From assembly GCA_014860565.1 (NCBI GenBank), contig JACZJN010000089.1:1-39611 (forward strand): a stretch of 39,611 bases of DNA, in the 5' to 3' direction. Numbering within the stretch: the stretch's first letter is position 1; every line of letters begins with the position of its first letter. The DNA is from Bacteroidota bacterium. Lineage in GTDB: Bacteria > Bacteroidota > Ignavibacteria > SZUA-365. Below, in pieces: positions 24,129 to 32,488 of this stretch. Below the pieces are notes generated by a model. That model was not told the origin of the DNA. It made no database searches and worked only from the letters and a program-made list of their open reading frames with translations. The translations under genes were made by a program, and so were the position numbers.

Positions 24129-24412
24129 GAAGACACCTCTTTTTCAACGATTTGCCTTCGAGTCTCGGGATATCGCGCGCCCCCCTCCGACGTCACGGTG
24201 CGTAGGATATCCCCTCCCCCGTGCGTCGGACGTGACGCGGTTCTCATGCGCCCCGGGATGGTCGCAAGGGCATAAAGACACCGAATAAGGTTGCAATCTC
24301 TGAATAATTCGCATCGCGCACAAGGACGACGTATATGTTCCAACGCGCATGCTTTTTTCCAGAGTATCGTCGATGAGTTCAATCGATCGAGTCGCCCGTT
24401 CCAGCCATCGGA

Positions 24413-24958
24413 TTACACCCTCAGCCGTCCCCGGAAGCCCCGGGCGGCGTAATAGGATTCGGCGCCGTTGTGATAGACGAAGACATGGTCGTAACGGCGA
24501 TCGCAGAAAATCGCGCCGCCGCGCTTCCGGATTTCGTCCGGCGTCGCGATCCAGCTCGAGGTTTTCAGGTCGAACTCTCCAAGTTGCTGCAGTTCCCGGT
24601 ACTGCTGCTCGGTGAGAATCTCGATGCCGATCGCGGCGGCCATTTCGACCGCGCTGCCGCCGGGCTTGTTGGCCTTGCGCGCATCCAGGGCCGCGCGGTC
24701 GTAGCAGAGGCTGCGGCGACCAGCGGGACTCTCTGGCGCGCAATCGCAGAAAACATACTCCCCGGTCTTTTTATCATGCCCGATCACGTCCGGTTCGCCG
24801 CCGGTGCGCTCCATCTCAGCGAGCACCTGCAGTTTCGCCGGACTGCTTTCCAACCTCGCCTGCACGGCCTTCCAGTCGATCCCCGCATGACGGGGCATGT
24901 TCTTCTCGAAGCGCTGGCGGAGGGTCGTGATCAATTCTTCACGTGACGCTGCGTTCAT
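24413..24958 (-). CDS. DUF4256 family protein
   Basis: A 181-residue protein matching DUF4256 over its length: LITTLRQRFEKNMPRHAGID, ALDARKANKPGGSAVEMAAA, LTEQQYRELQQLGEFDLKTS and the C-terminal VFVYHNGAESYYAARGFRG. The family is cytosolic and of unknown function. The start follows CAGGAG at 6 bases. It is the first of a run of minus-strand genes from small stand-alone families extending to 30.5 kb, though gaps of 18-150 bp do not show that they form one operon. Confidence 0.85.
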   Translation of the reverse strand: MNAASREELITTLRQRFEKNMPRHAGIDWKAVQARLESSPAKLQVLAEMERTGGEPDVIGHDKKTGEYVFCDCAPESPAGRRSLCYDRAALDARKANKPGGSAVEMAAAIGIEILTEQQYRELQQLGEFDLKTSSWIATPDEIRKRGGAIFCDRRYDHVFVYHNGAESYYAARGFRGRLRV

Positions 24959-24976
24959 AGCATTCTCCTGACGTCC

Positions 24977-25714
24977 TTACAAACCTGTATGTACGACCGC
25001 TGCCGTACGTTTTTCCCACTCCTGCGTATTCACTCCCTTCACCAGCAGCCACAGGCAGAGCGAAAGCTCGGCGACCAGGGCGATGATGTAGATCGGAGAT
25101 ATAAGTGACACATATTCCGGGAAGAGAAAGCGCGTATATCCCCCGATGAGATAGGTAAGGCCCGCTGCCCCGATCAACATACCAAGTATCCTCGGGAAAT
25201 ACCCGGACCTGGCAATCAGGTAGCCGAGGATGAGGCAATGCACGGCGAATGCCAGCAGCCCCAGATCGTATCCATAGCTGTGAAGCTCGAGAAACAGGGA
25301 GGACAACGCCTGAACCTGTTCTGCACCAAACGCCGATTGGTACTCCGTACCGTTGAGGATCAGGAGAGGGGCATGGTAGTTCAGCAGGTTGAATGCGAGG
25401 ACAGCCGCCTGCGTCAGTCGGAAAAACATCGCGACCAGCGCGAGCGTCCTGTTGACCGGCCTGAGCAGGATGTAGAACAACACCGCCAGGGCGATGTCGC
25501 TGAGAAACATGATTGAGTCGGCAAGGAAGCCGATGCGATAGAGTCCCTCCGACGCCAGGAGATTGCCCGCAGTGACGGCAGCATCGTTTGGTACAATCAG
25601 ACGGGATCTGATAAAAACTTCGGCGAAGATGCCGAACACAATGATGATCAGGTACAGAATCCCTGCGATTCTTGCATTCAGGATCGGTGATCGTGTGATA
25701 GTACGGTCTGTCAT
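24977..25714 (-). CDS. DUF4386 membrane protein
   Basis: A 245-residue integral membrane protein of the DUF4386 family with about six predicted helices: GILYLIIIVFGIFAEVFI, FLSDIALAVLFYILL, ALVAMFFRLTQAAVLAF, LGLLAFAVHCLILGYLI, RILGMLIGAAGLTYLIGGY and IYIIALVAELSLCLWLL. Function unknown. It lies 18 bp upstream of the DUF4256 gene. Confidence 0.85.
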   Translation of the reverse strand: MTDRTITRSPILNARIAGILYLIIIVFGIFAEVFIRSRLIVPNDAAVTAGNLLASEGLYRIGFLADSIMFLSDIALAVLFYILLRPVNRTLALVAMFFRLTQAAVLAFNLLNYHAPLLILNGTEYQSAFGAEQVQALSSLFLELHSYGYDLGLLAFAVHCLILGYLIARSGYFPRILGMLIGAAGLTYLIGGYTRFLFPEYVSLISPIYIIALVAELSLCLWLLVKGVNTQEWEKRTAAVVHTGL

Positions 25715-25735
25715 TTGTTCATCCTTTCTCGCTTT

Positions 25736-26305
25736 CTATTCCGACGACTCGTAGGCCTTCTTGATCCAGGCCATCAGTTCCGCGTCGACTTCCTTCACGT
25801 CACCGAGCCTGATCTTGTAGTTGCACATCTGTCCCGGCGGCAGTTCGATCAGGCGGTCCGTCGCCGCGACGCCTTTCATGTTCAGTCCGACCTCCACCTG
25901 TGTCTTCGTGGCCGGACCGATCATCGCGAACTGCTTCTTTCTGCGATAGCTGACGTAGGTCTTTTTCGGAGCTTCCTCGAAGTTCCCGAATTTTCTGATG
26001 CCTGCAAGGAGTTTGTCGTGGATCGGTCGCAGCGCAGCCTTCGGTCCGGTATAAAGGCCATCGAGCACCTCCTCCGGCGCGGAGGGGCCGTCGGCAGCCG
26101 CTTCGTCGGCGTTCCGCGCGAGATGAACCACGAGGTTCGCGTCGCCATGGCCCATTCCCAGCGTTGTTTTCAACAATGCGACCATTTCCCCGTGTTTCGT
26201 AAGGCCGCTGTTTCGGACCAGCGTCTTCAGCTCGTCGATCGGCTTCCCGGTTCGGGTTTCGATGTTGGCCAATTGGGTTGCAAGTGCTTTATCCATATCC
26301 GGCAT
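25736..26305 (-). CDS. DUF4287/DUF5655 protein
   Basis: A 189-residue two-domain protein. The N-terminal DUF4287 region is IETRTGKPIDELKTLVRNSG with GMGHGDANLVVHLAR. The C-terminal DUF5655 region is FGNFEEAPKKTYVSYRRKKQ, FAMIGPATKTQVEVGLN and DAELMAWIKKAYE. DUF5655 resembles a domain found near some endonucleases and transport-associated proteins, but no activity is established. The start at 26305 has AAGGAG at ideal spacing. Confidence 0.8.
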   Translation of the reverse strand: MPDMDKALATQLANIETRTGKPIDELKTLVRNSGLTKHGEMVALLKTTLGMGHGDANLVVHLARNADEAAADGPSAPEEVLDGLYTGPKAALRPIHDKLLAGIRKFGNFEEAPKKTYVSYRRKKQFAMIGPATKTQVEVGLNMKGVAATDRLIELPPGQMCNYKIRLGDVKEVDAELMAWIKKAYESSE

Positions 26306-26438
26306 GTTTTCTCCTTCAAATCAATGGGAGGATGTGGTTTCGTTCAAGATCCTCTGACCGTAACCGAATCTTATATCCCGTTTCACACGACGCAACGTGA
26401 TCGTATTCCTGCGTGTCACGGCGTTCTTTGGTGCGATA

Positions 26439-26810
26439 TCACACGTGCTGATCGAACATGATCGGATTGCCGTCGGGATCGGCGAGAATGATGTATCCGG
26501 GGCCGGTGCCTTCAGGATCCGTACGCGTCTCGATCGGGACACCCGCCGCGTCGAGCGCCTTCTGTATCTCGCGAACGTCGGTGAAGGATTCGAGCGTCTG
26601 TGCGTTCTGGTCCCAGCCCGGATTGAAGGTCAGCATGTTGCGTTCGAACATGCCCTGAAACAGCCCGATCACCACCGGACCGTTTTTCAGAACAAGCCAT
26701 CCCTGGGACTGGTCGCCGCCCTTGAAGGTAAAACCCAGTTTTTCGTAGAAGGCGATCGATGCCGCGAGGTCTTTCACCGTGAGACTGACGGAAAACGCAC
26801 CGAGCTGCAT
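26439..26810 (-). CDS. VOC family (glyoxalase-like) protein
   Basis: A 123-residue single-domain VOC protein with two beta-alpha-beta-beta-beta modules: FSVSLTVKDLAASIAFYEKL and GFTFKGG, then the second module ending in YIILADPDGNPIMFDQH with the conserved metal-ligand glutamate position occupied by aspartate/methionine. It resembles dioxygenase or bleomycin-resistance types of unknown substrate. The start has TAGGAG upstream. Confidence 0.8.
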   Translation of the reverse strand: MQLGAFSVSLTVKDLAASIAFYEKLGFTFKGGDQSQGWLVLKNGPVVIGLFQGMFERNMLTFNPGWDQNAQTLESFTDVREIQKALDAAGVPIETRTDPEGTGPGYIILADPDGNPIMFDQHV

Positions 26811-26839
26811 GTATGACTCCTATTCGTTGATGTTTCGGA

Positions 26840-27394
26840 TTAGAGCATTTCATCGTCGACGTAGCGCTGCCAGACGTCGAGATACAGTTCGCGGAACGGT
26901 ACCCACGTATCGTGTTCCGCCCGGGGATCGTTGAGCCGAACGATATTCATCGAAATCTGCAGATTCTTCAGCGCGGTGTCGAACTGTCCCTTCGTACAGC
27001 CGAATTCCTCCATCGCCATCCGCCGGAGCGCCGTTGTGTCCCAGGGCTGCTCCTCGATAAGGGCGTTGACCTGCTGCGCCAGGCGGTTGAGCTTCCGCAC
27101 GGGCGTGTACGCCTTCGGGAAGTGCGTCTCGGTCATGTATTCCATGTCCATGAGCACGGCCAGTCCGCCCTTGATTTTCCCGTAGTAGATCTCGTCCGGG
27201 AATTCCGCGGGCAGACGGGTCTTCCACGTCCACACCGCGCTGATTTTCTCTCCCCACCCCGCTTCCCCCGGCTGTTTTTCCGGAAGATCGACATTCTCCC
27301 ACAGGGAGGTATGCTCCGTCTTCTCGCTGGCGAAGACGGTGCAGACTTTCACTTTTTTCACGAAATGACGCGCTTGCGAAATGGTCTTTATCAT
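26840..27394 (-). CDS. AlkZ-related winged-helix protein
   Basis: A 184-residue protein resembling the family annotated as AlkZ-related. It opens ISQARHFVKKVKVCTVFASE, then SLWENVDLPEKQ and WTWKTRLPAEFPDEIYYGKI. A helical DNA-binding-like segment NALIEEQPWDTTALRRMAME and EFGCTKGQFDTALKNLQISM follows. AlkZ/YcaQ enzymes are glycosylases that unhook interstrand crosslinks, but this shorter protein lacks their QxQ-type catalytic motif, so repair activity is not implied. It overlaps the DUF3224 gene by 4 bp (ATGA). Confidence 0.65.
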   Translation of the reverse strand: MIKTISQARHFVKKVKVCTVFASEKTEHTSLWENVDLPEKQPGEAGWGEKISAVWTWKTRLPAEFPDEIYYGKIKGGLAVLMDMEYMTETHFPKAYTPVRKLNRLAQQVNALIEEQPWDTTALRRMAMEEFGCTKGQFDTALKNLQISMNIVRLNDPRAEHDTWVPFRELYLDVWQRYVDDEML

Positions 27395-27804
27395 GATGCG
27401 CTCTCCCGCGCGGGCAGGCGGTAGCTGAACTCGTAGAAGTGCCTGCCCTCTTCGATGGTGATGGTGAACTCGCCTTCGAGTCCGGTCAATTCCCCGGTAC
27501 CGGAGTCCGGTACCACGGTGACAACGAGGGATGGCACGCCGCGATTCATCGAGCCGGTGTGCTGCAGAATGAAGCTGCCTCGTTTTCCATCCAGGACGCC
27601 GCTGACCTGTTCAATGGCGACATAGCCTGCGGACCCTTTCGTCGCAGTCATCGCGCTGAGCATTTGTCCCGCGGTGACGGCTTCGAGATCGCCGGAAATC
27701 CTTTTGTCGATGGACAGCCGTCCGAGCTTCGCTTCCGGGTCGGCGCCCTCGAACTCCAGCGGCTTCAGTGTAACGATGAATTCCCCTCGAGCCGTATGCA
27801 TCAT
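27391..27804 (-). CDS. DUF3224 family protein
   Basis: A 137-residue protein of the DUF3224 family, a beta-barrel related to allene oxide cyclase-like folds. It shows the start ARGEFIVTLKPLEFEG, the central SAGYVAIEQVSGVLDGKRGS, FILQHTGSMNRG and TGELTGLEGEFTITIEEGRH. The length is typical. Translational coupling with the AlkZ-related gene is suggested by the 4-bp overlap. Function unknown. Confidence 0.85.
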   Translation of the reverse strand: MMHTARGEFIVTLKPLEFEGADPEAKLGRLSIDKRISGDLEAVTAGQMLSAMTATKGSAGYVAIEQVSGVLDGKRGSFILQHTGSMNRGVPSLVVTVVPDSGTGELTGLEGEFTITIEEGRHFYEFSYRLPARESAS

Positions 27805-28147
27805 GTGCAGACCTCACGATTGTATGTATTCCACGGCTATTGAGATGATTGCCGTGAATTCCGCCTTCTTTCTCGTCTTCTGTCAAGTGATACCGTACCC
27901 CTGGCCGAACTGGCGGTTGTGCTGGATGTCGCGACCGGGTACGAAACCATTAATATCCGGAGTTTCCGAGTACTCCGCAAGACAGGAACGCCCGACCGCC
28001 CTATTACTATCCCTGTCCGAGGGAGAAGCCTACTCCCGCGCACCGCGCGCTTTCACAGCGGCGGGAGTTTCATCCACTGCTGTAACTTTCCGCGCCCCCG
28101 TGGGTTTGATTCGGATACGGTTCCCCGAATCATCGCAGCATCCCTCG
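27805..28147. other. Intergenic stretch without a recognised gene
   Basis: About 340 bases between the DUF3224 start and a plus-strand signal-peptide frame. No protein similarity or RNA fold stands out on either strand; the promoter of the DUF3224/AlkZ-related pair presumably lies here. Confidence 0.4.
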
Positions 28148-28330
28148 ATGAGAGCGCCCATTCTGCTTCTGATCGCCATTCTCCTCTGCCCATCCTTCGT
28201 CCCGCAGGCCGCGGCACAGCAGCGGACACTCCGCGTAACCATCACCAGCGACAATGCCTACATGTTCGGGTTCGGCGACGTGAACGCCATCGACCCGGCG
28301 ACGGTGGCTGGCGCGATATTCAGCCGCGCA
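28148..28330 (+). pseudogene. Secreted-protein N-terminal fragment
   Basis: From ATG 28148 the frame encodes a good signal peptide (RAPILLLIAILLCPSFVPQA, cleavage after AAA or AQ). It continues TLRVTITSDNAYMFGFGDVN and then loses coherence, running into the 3' end of the convergent CPBP gene on the other strand. The TITSDNAYMFGFGD segment resembles the first strands of secreted PEP-CTERM- or filamentation-type proteins. It is most likely the beginning of a gene cut by a rearrangement. Confidence 0.45.
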
Positions 28331-28356
28331 ATGTCGGATGTCCGGCGACGGCCGGG

Positions 28357-29223
28357 TCACGACGACGCTGCGGCGGGTGATGAGGTGACCGAGTGCGGGC
28401 GGGGGGGGACGACATCCACATACGCGCCGGTCCTCGAGAACATTACGGTGCGGCGTTTCCAGAGCAGGCTGAGGGCCAGCAGGACGAGGATATACGAATC
28501 ATAGGGATCCGCTTCGGGAAACACCGGATTCATCAGCATGAAGTGAAATGCGGCCGAAAGCAGGATGCTTCCGTTCGAATCGTTGAACAGCGCCGTCGCG
28601 ATAACGCTGATCGCGAGGCAGCCCACGAGAAAGGGAGCGAAGGCCCAGTCGCTCTGCTGCATTCCACCCAGCAGAAAGACTGGGAGATGCCAGAAACCCC
28701 AGATCCCCCCGAGGATCAGCCCTCCCCATACGGGCGCGAATCTTTGCTGAAGCAGTGGTAGGGCGAAACCACGCCAGCCGAACTCCTCGACAGGACCCTT
28801 AATGACAGAAAGAAGCGTCGCGGTCCCAAGTGCCTGCAATGTGTCAAAGGGCAGCAGGTCTCCTGACAGACCGCCCTTCAGGGCGGCACCCACATAGAAC
28901 ACCGCGGGGATCCCGACAAGCAGGAACGCATACCACCACGGGGAGCAGCGCCAGAGAAGCACACGAGAAAAAAAACGTCTCAGGCCGTACGCACGGCCGT
29001 ACCGGGCAACGAGCACCACGGCAGCGATGGCCGGAGAATAGACACAGAGGTAGAAAAGCGGGTGTTGACCGGTCAGGTTCCCGAACAACGCAGTCGCGAA
29101 TTCCGGCAGGAAAATGAACAGTGCGAGAATACCCCAGGCCAGTCCGAAGGAAATAAGGAGAAATGGTGTCAGCGCCCCGAAAGAAACCGTATTCCGGGCA
29201 ATCGGCGGAATCGACTCGTTCAT
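28357..29223 (-). CDS. CPBP family intramembrane metalloprotease
   Basis: A 288-residue membrane protein of the CPBP (Abi) family with about eight helices. The catalytic motif EEFGWRG, in GPVEEFGWRGFALPLL, supplies the two glutamates and arginine. The second motif GGIWGFWHLPVFLLGG gives a histidine, and FNDSNGSILLSAAFHFMLMN gives the third. Homologues cleave prenylated or membrane-anchored substrates. The C-terminal about 20 residues (after WKRRTVMF) are unusual and may come from a changed stop. The start at 29223 is plausible. Confidence 0.85.
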   Translation of the reverse strand: MNESIPPIARNTVSFGALTPFLLISFGLAWGILALFIFLPEFATALFGNLTGQHPLFYLCVYSPAIAAVVLVARYGRAYGLRRFFSRVLLWRCSPWWYAFLLVGIPAVFYVGAALKGGLSGDLLPFDTLQALGTATLLSVIKGPVEEFGWRGFALPLLQQRFAPVWGGLILGGIWGFWHLPVFLLGGMQQSDWAFAPFLVGCLAISVIATALFNDSNGSILLSAAFHFMLMNPVFPEADPYDSYILVLLALSLLWKRRTVMFSRTGAYVDVVPPRPHSVTSSPAAASS

Positions 29224-29342
29224 CGCAGTGTGGAGGTGAGTGGTTGAACATCATAATTCATGGCGCCCGATATACGAAGAACGTCGCTAAATGATTCATC
29301 CTACTGGCATCGCTCCGCGATCCGGCCATCAATGAGTGAGGT

Positions 29343-29999
29343 TCATCGATTGAACAGAAGGAACATTCCCTGGTAGAGGGCGAACGCGACGAAGCCGATC
29401 AGGATAGCAGGTGCTGTTTTGATTCGCTGGGCATCCTTGACCCCGCGGATCAATAGAAACAGCATCAGAATTCCATAGATCGCGTAGAGTGTCAGGAGAA
29501 TCGCACGCCAGATGGTGGGAGAATTCAGGGCCATCTCGTACCATCGGAGGTCCAGCAGGCCGATTGCCCCGAGGGAGGAGTCCGGTAGATCGTGCAGCAA
29601 GGCCGCCAACGACGCGGCGAGCAGACCGAACCCGAAGACGGCAAGCGTGTCTTCGAAAGACCCCCTCCCACCAATCAACTTCGACAGAAGATGCGCGACC
29701 CCCGCAGCCAGGACCCATCCCGCGAGCATGCTCGGTGCCAGCCAGAAACGGTTGTAGAAATAGTAGACTTCCTTCGGAACCGCGAGCCATGGGGTGAAGC
29801 TCGACGGCGCACCGCCGCCGTGCCAGAGAAAGACATACACGAGAGTATACAGCAGGGCATTCAATCCGATTGCGGCCAGCCCGAGCCGGAGCCCGCGGTC
29901 ATCGGCCAGCAATGCCTCGAAGGTGCGTCCGGGACGGATGAACGTGCCCAGCAGATAGGATCCGAAAGAACGGGGAGCGCTGTTTGAAACATTGCCCAT
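29343..29999 (-). CDS. Yip1-like membrane protein
   Basis: A 218-residue integral membrane protein with five or six helices resembling bacterial Yip1-domain proteins. It opens GSYLLGTFIRPGRTFEALL, then LGLAAIGLNALLYTLVYVFL, LAGWVLAAGVAHLLSKLIGG and a C-terminal LLTLYAIYGILMLFLLIRG. The start ATG 29999 has GAGG seven bases upstream. Function unknown. Confidence 0.75.
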   Translation of the reverse strand: MGNVSNSAPRSFGSYLLGTFIRPGRTFEALLADDRGLRLGLAAIGLNALLYTLVYVFLWHGGGAPSSFTPWLAVPKEVYYFYNRFWLAPSMLAGWVLAAGVAHLLSKLIGGRGSFEDTLAVFGFGLLAASLAALLHDLPDSSLGAIGLLDLRWYEMALNSPTIWRAILLTLYAIYGILMLFLLIRGVKDAQRIKTAPAILIGFVAFALYQGMFLLFNR

Positions 30000-30046
30000 G
30001 GTGAATCCTCGGTGATCGTGCTTTCGCTGATGATGGTATCTCGTGA

Positions 30047-30553
30047 TCAGTTCGTTCTGCCAGCCATCCGTGCCAGGAGCCGGCCAGCCCGGAACAATAG
30101 CGGCAGGGAGGCGACGACAATGGCGGCAAATGGAAGTGTGACGAGCCAGAAGGTCCCTGTGTCGAAATACCCGTTCTTGTATCCGTATTGGAGGTCGTAC
30201 AGGGTCACCGGTAATAGCAGCAGCAAGCCGGTCATCAGACCGGGGCAATAGCGCCGGAGCGCGATTGTTACCCCGACATGAGGGAAAAACACGTTGATGA
30301 GCATACCGAAGTTGAACGCGAAAAACAGATAGCAGGGGATGCTCTGTTTCCCTTGCTCGAAGAACAGCACGGTGATGGCCAGCGCACCCAGCGTGAGGAC
30401 AATCAGCGCGAAGATGAACTCGAAGCTTCCGACTGGCTTTTGAAACTTTCCGGCTGTCTTCGAGAATGCCGGAAGCCAGATCGCCTCCTCGAGATTGTGG
30501 ATCGTGAAGGCAATCGGGAAGAGCCAAAAAAACCAGGGGATGGATGTGTCCAT
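30047..30553 (-). CDS. HXXEE domain membrane protein
   Basis: A 168-residue membrane protein of the HXXEE family, with the eponymous motif in the first helix (FTIHNLEEAIWLP). Two more conserved elements follow: NFGMLINVFFPHVGVTIAL, with the second histidine, and YCPGLMTGLLLLLPVTLYDL. About five helices are predicted. The family is uncharacterised. A sigma70-like promoter lies directly upstream. Confidence 0.85.
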   Translation of the reverse strand: MDTSIPWFFWLFPIAFTIHNLEEAIWLPAFSKTAGKFQKPVGSFEFIFALIVLTLGALAITVLFFEQGKQSIPCYLFFAFNFGMLINVFFPHVGVTIALRRYCPGLMTGLLLLLPVTLYDLQYGYKNGYFDTGTFWLVTLPFAAIVVASLPLLFRAGRLLARMAGRTN

Positions 30554-30570
30554 CGAAAAAAAAAGTGCAA

Positions 30571-30598
30571 TATATAATCGCCCGGGTTACCGGTGCAA
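30571..30598 (-). promoter_or_regulatory. Promoter of the HXXEE gene
   Basis: Minus strand: TTGCAC (30593-30598), 16 bases, then TATATA (30571-30576). It points at the HXXEE start codon about 18 bases away, implying a very short leader, with a run of nine T in between. Confidence 0.5.
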
Positions 30599-30615
30599 GA
30601 GGGCAGGTACGGGGA

Positions 30616-30714
30616 CTAACAGGCGCTACTCAGGTGACGTTTGTACCACGCGTGCAGCGCGGGTGCATTCTTTGCCATGAAGAATATTCCGTCGATGCCG
30701 GTGACGCGCTTCAT
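30616..30714 (-). pseudogene. VOC protein N-terminal scrap
   Basis: A 32-codon frame with a good ribosome site (GGAGG) reads MKRVTGIDGIFFMAKNAPAL and HAWYKRHL, the typical first strand and helix of a VOC protein. It then stops after SSAC. Full-length relatives have about 125 residues. Confidence 0.65.
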
Positions 30715-30902
30715 GTAAACCTCCGTTCTGTCGAGTTTGGGGAATGACGGTTGTCTTCTTTCCGGACGATATCCACCGAAATCTCCACGGCCGGAACCGT
30801 CCCCCGGTTCTCGAGCCAGTGGAGGGTGTTCCTATTCTCGGGCCAGCCCACTCCCGGTCCGTAATCCGTCGCGACGCCGTCGCGATGGTCCGTGATCGTC
30901 CC
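30711..30902 (-). pseudogene. Cupin-type C-terminal scrap
   Basis: The frame reads DHRDGVATDYGPGVGWPENR, NTLHWLENRGTVPAVEISVD and IVRKED, typical of the end of a small single-domain cupin. The N-terminal half is missing, replaced by the end of the lpd gene. Its stop overlaps the VOC scrap start (ATGA), suggesting the two were once neighbouring genes. Confidence 0.6.
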
Positions 30903-30908
30903 TCCTGC

Positions 30909-32330
30909 CTACCCGCGCTTCGGCCGATACATGTGCGTCGAGTGACCGAAGTAGGCCTCGGCGGCTTCCATGACAGTCTCCGACAGCGTCGGGTGGGGAT
31001 GGATGGAGAGGGCGAGGTCCTTGACCGTGGCGGCCATCTCGATGGCGAGCACGCCCTCGGCGATGAGTTCGCCGGCGCCGGGACCCGCGATACCGATGCC
31101 CAGCACGCGCTGCGTCTCGGGATCGGCGATGATCTTGGTGACGCCGTCGTAGCGATCAAGGGTCGTGGCGCGGCCGGAGGCGGCCCAGGGGAAACGCGCG
31201 ACCTCGACCTTGCGTCCCTGTTCCTTCGCCTCGGTTTCGGTGAGTCCCGCCCAGGCGATCTCGGGATCGGTGAAGACAACGGCGGGAATGGCCCAGGGCT
31301 CGAAGGCGGCTTTCTTGCCGTCGATGGCGTCCACCGCCACGCGTGCTTCATGCGAGGCCTTGTGCGCGAGCATCGGATCGCCGGTGATGTCGCCGATGGC
31401 GAAAATGTGTTCCTCGCTCGTGCGCCGCTGGGGATCGACGACGACGAAACCGCGGTCGCTCACGGCCACGCGGGTGTTTTCGAGTCCGAAGCCCTGCGTG
31501 TTGGGTTTGCGTCCGACCGACACCAGCGCCTTGTCGAAGATCATCGTCTGCTCGCCCTCGGCGTTCTGCACCGTGACCTTCAGGCCGTTTTTCTGTTCCT
31601 TGACCTCCATCACCTTCGTGTTGAGCAGGATGGCTTCGAATTCGCCCTCGAGCCGCTTCTTCAGGTGATTGACCATGTCACGGTCGGCGCCGGGGAGGAG
31701 TCCGCCGGTCATTTCCACCACGGTGACTTTCGATCCCAGCGCGGCATACACCGTGGCCATCTCGAGCCCGATATACCCGCCGCCGATGACAAGCAGCTTC
31801 GCGGGAACGTCCGCCAGCGCGAGGGCGCCGGTGGAATCCATTACGCGGGTGGAGTTGTCGGGGAGTCCGGGAATCATCGCCGGACGCGAACCCGTCGCAA
31901 GAATGGCATTGCGGAATTTCAGTTCCGTTTTTCCTCCATCGACGAGGTCGACGTCGAGCGTCGTGCTGTCGCGGAACGTGGCCCAGCCGTGGAGATAAGT
32001 GATCTTGCGGGCTTTGGAGAGCTGGCCGAGTCCGCCGGTGAGCTTGCCGACGACGTCGTCCTTGAACGCCCGCAGCTTGTCGATGTCGATCTTCGGTTCG
32101 CCGAAGGTCACGCCCCATGCGGACGCATGCCGCGCTTCGTTGATGAGCTTCGCCACGTGCAGCAGTGCTTTCGAGGGAATGCAGCCGCGGTACAGGCAGA
32201 CGCCGCCGGGATTCTTTTCCGTATCGACCAGCGTCACGTTCATCCCGAGGTCTGCCGCGTAAAACGCCGCCGCGTAGCCCCCGGGCCCTCCGCCTATGAC
32301 GACCAGGTCTGTTGAGTGTGTATCTGACAT
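30909..32330 (-). CDS. lpdA: Dihydrolipoyl dehydrogenase (E3)
   Basis: A 473-residue flavoprotein that reoxidises the dihydrolipoyl group of the E2 subunit with NAD+. FAD site VIGGGPGGYAAAFYA, redox disulphide C45-C50 in GGVCLYRGCIPSKAL, NAD site LLVIGGGYIGLEMATVYAAL, second FAD contact HIFAIGDI, and the dimer-interface catalytic pair His/Glu in HPHPTLSE near the C-terminus. It is the last gene of the aceE-aceF-lpdA operon, 158 bp after aceF. The ribosome site is CCGGAG. Confidence 0.95.
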   Translation of the reverse strand: MSDTHSTDLVVIGGGPGGYAAAFYAADLGMNVTLVDTEKNPGGVCLYRGCIPSKALLHVAKLINEARHASAWGVTFGEPKIDIDKLRAFKDDVVGKLTGGLGQLSKARKITYLHGWATFRDSTTLDVDLVDGGKTELKFRNAILATGSRPAMIPGLPDNSTRVMDSTGALALADVPAKLLVIGGGYIGLEMATVYAALGSKVTVVEMTGGLLPGADRDMVNHLKKRLEGEFEAILLNTKVMEVKEQKNGLKVTVQNAEGEQTMIFDKALVSVGRKPNTQGFGLENTRVAVSDRGFVVVDPQRRTSEEHIFAIGDITGDPMLAHKASHEARVAVDAIDGKKAAFEPWAIPAVVFTDPEIAWAGLTETEAKEQGRKVEVARFPWAASGRATTLDRYDGVTKIIADPETQRVLGIGIAGPGAGELIAEGVLAIEMAATVKDLALSIHPHPTLSETVMEAAEAYFGHSTHMYRPKRG

Positions 32331-32371
32331 GTATGTGCTCCGGTGTTTCTAGTATTCAGTGGTTAGGACAA

Positions 32372-32458
32372 CTTTGGCTGTTGGCTGTTGGCTGTTGGCA
32401 AGACAGACAAACTTCACCTGCAGCGAAAGCCCCTCTTGCCAATAGCCAATAGCCAAAG
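32372..32458 (-). repeat. Inverted repeat of TTGGCTG units between aceF and lpdA
   Basis: Plus strand 32372-32402 has about four TTGGCTG-type units. Bases 32435-32458 carry the reverse complement, CTTGCCAATAGCC..., with two mismatches. A long hairpin with a 32-base loop would form in the mRNA between the two genes, and might stabilise the upstream message or attenuate lpdA. Heptamer slippage is likely. Confidence 0.7.
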
Positions 32459-32488
32459 TGCGCGGAGCGTCAGCGACGCGCAGTCGCG

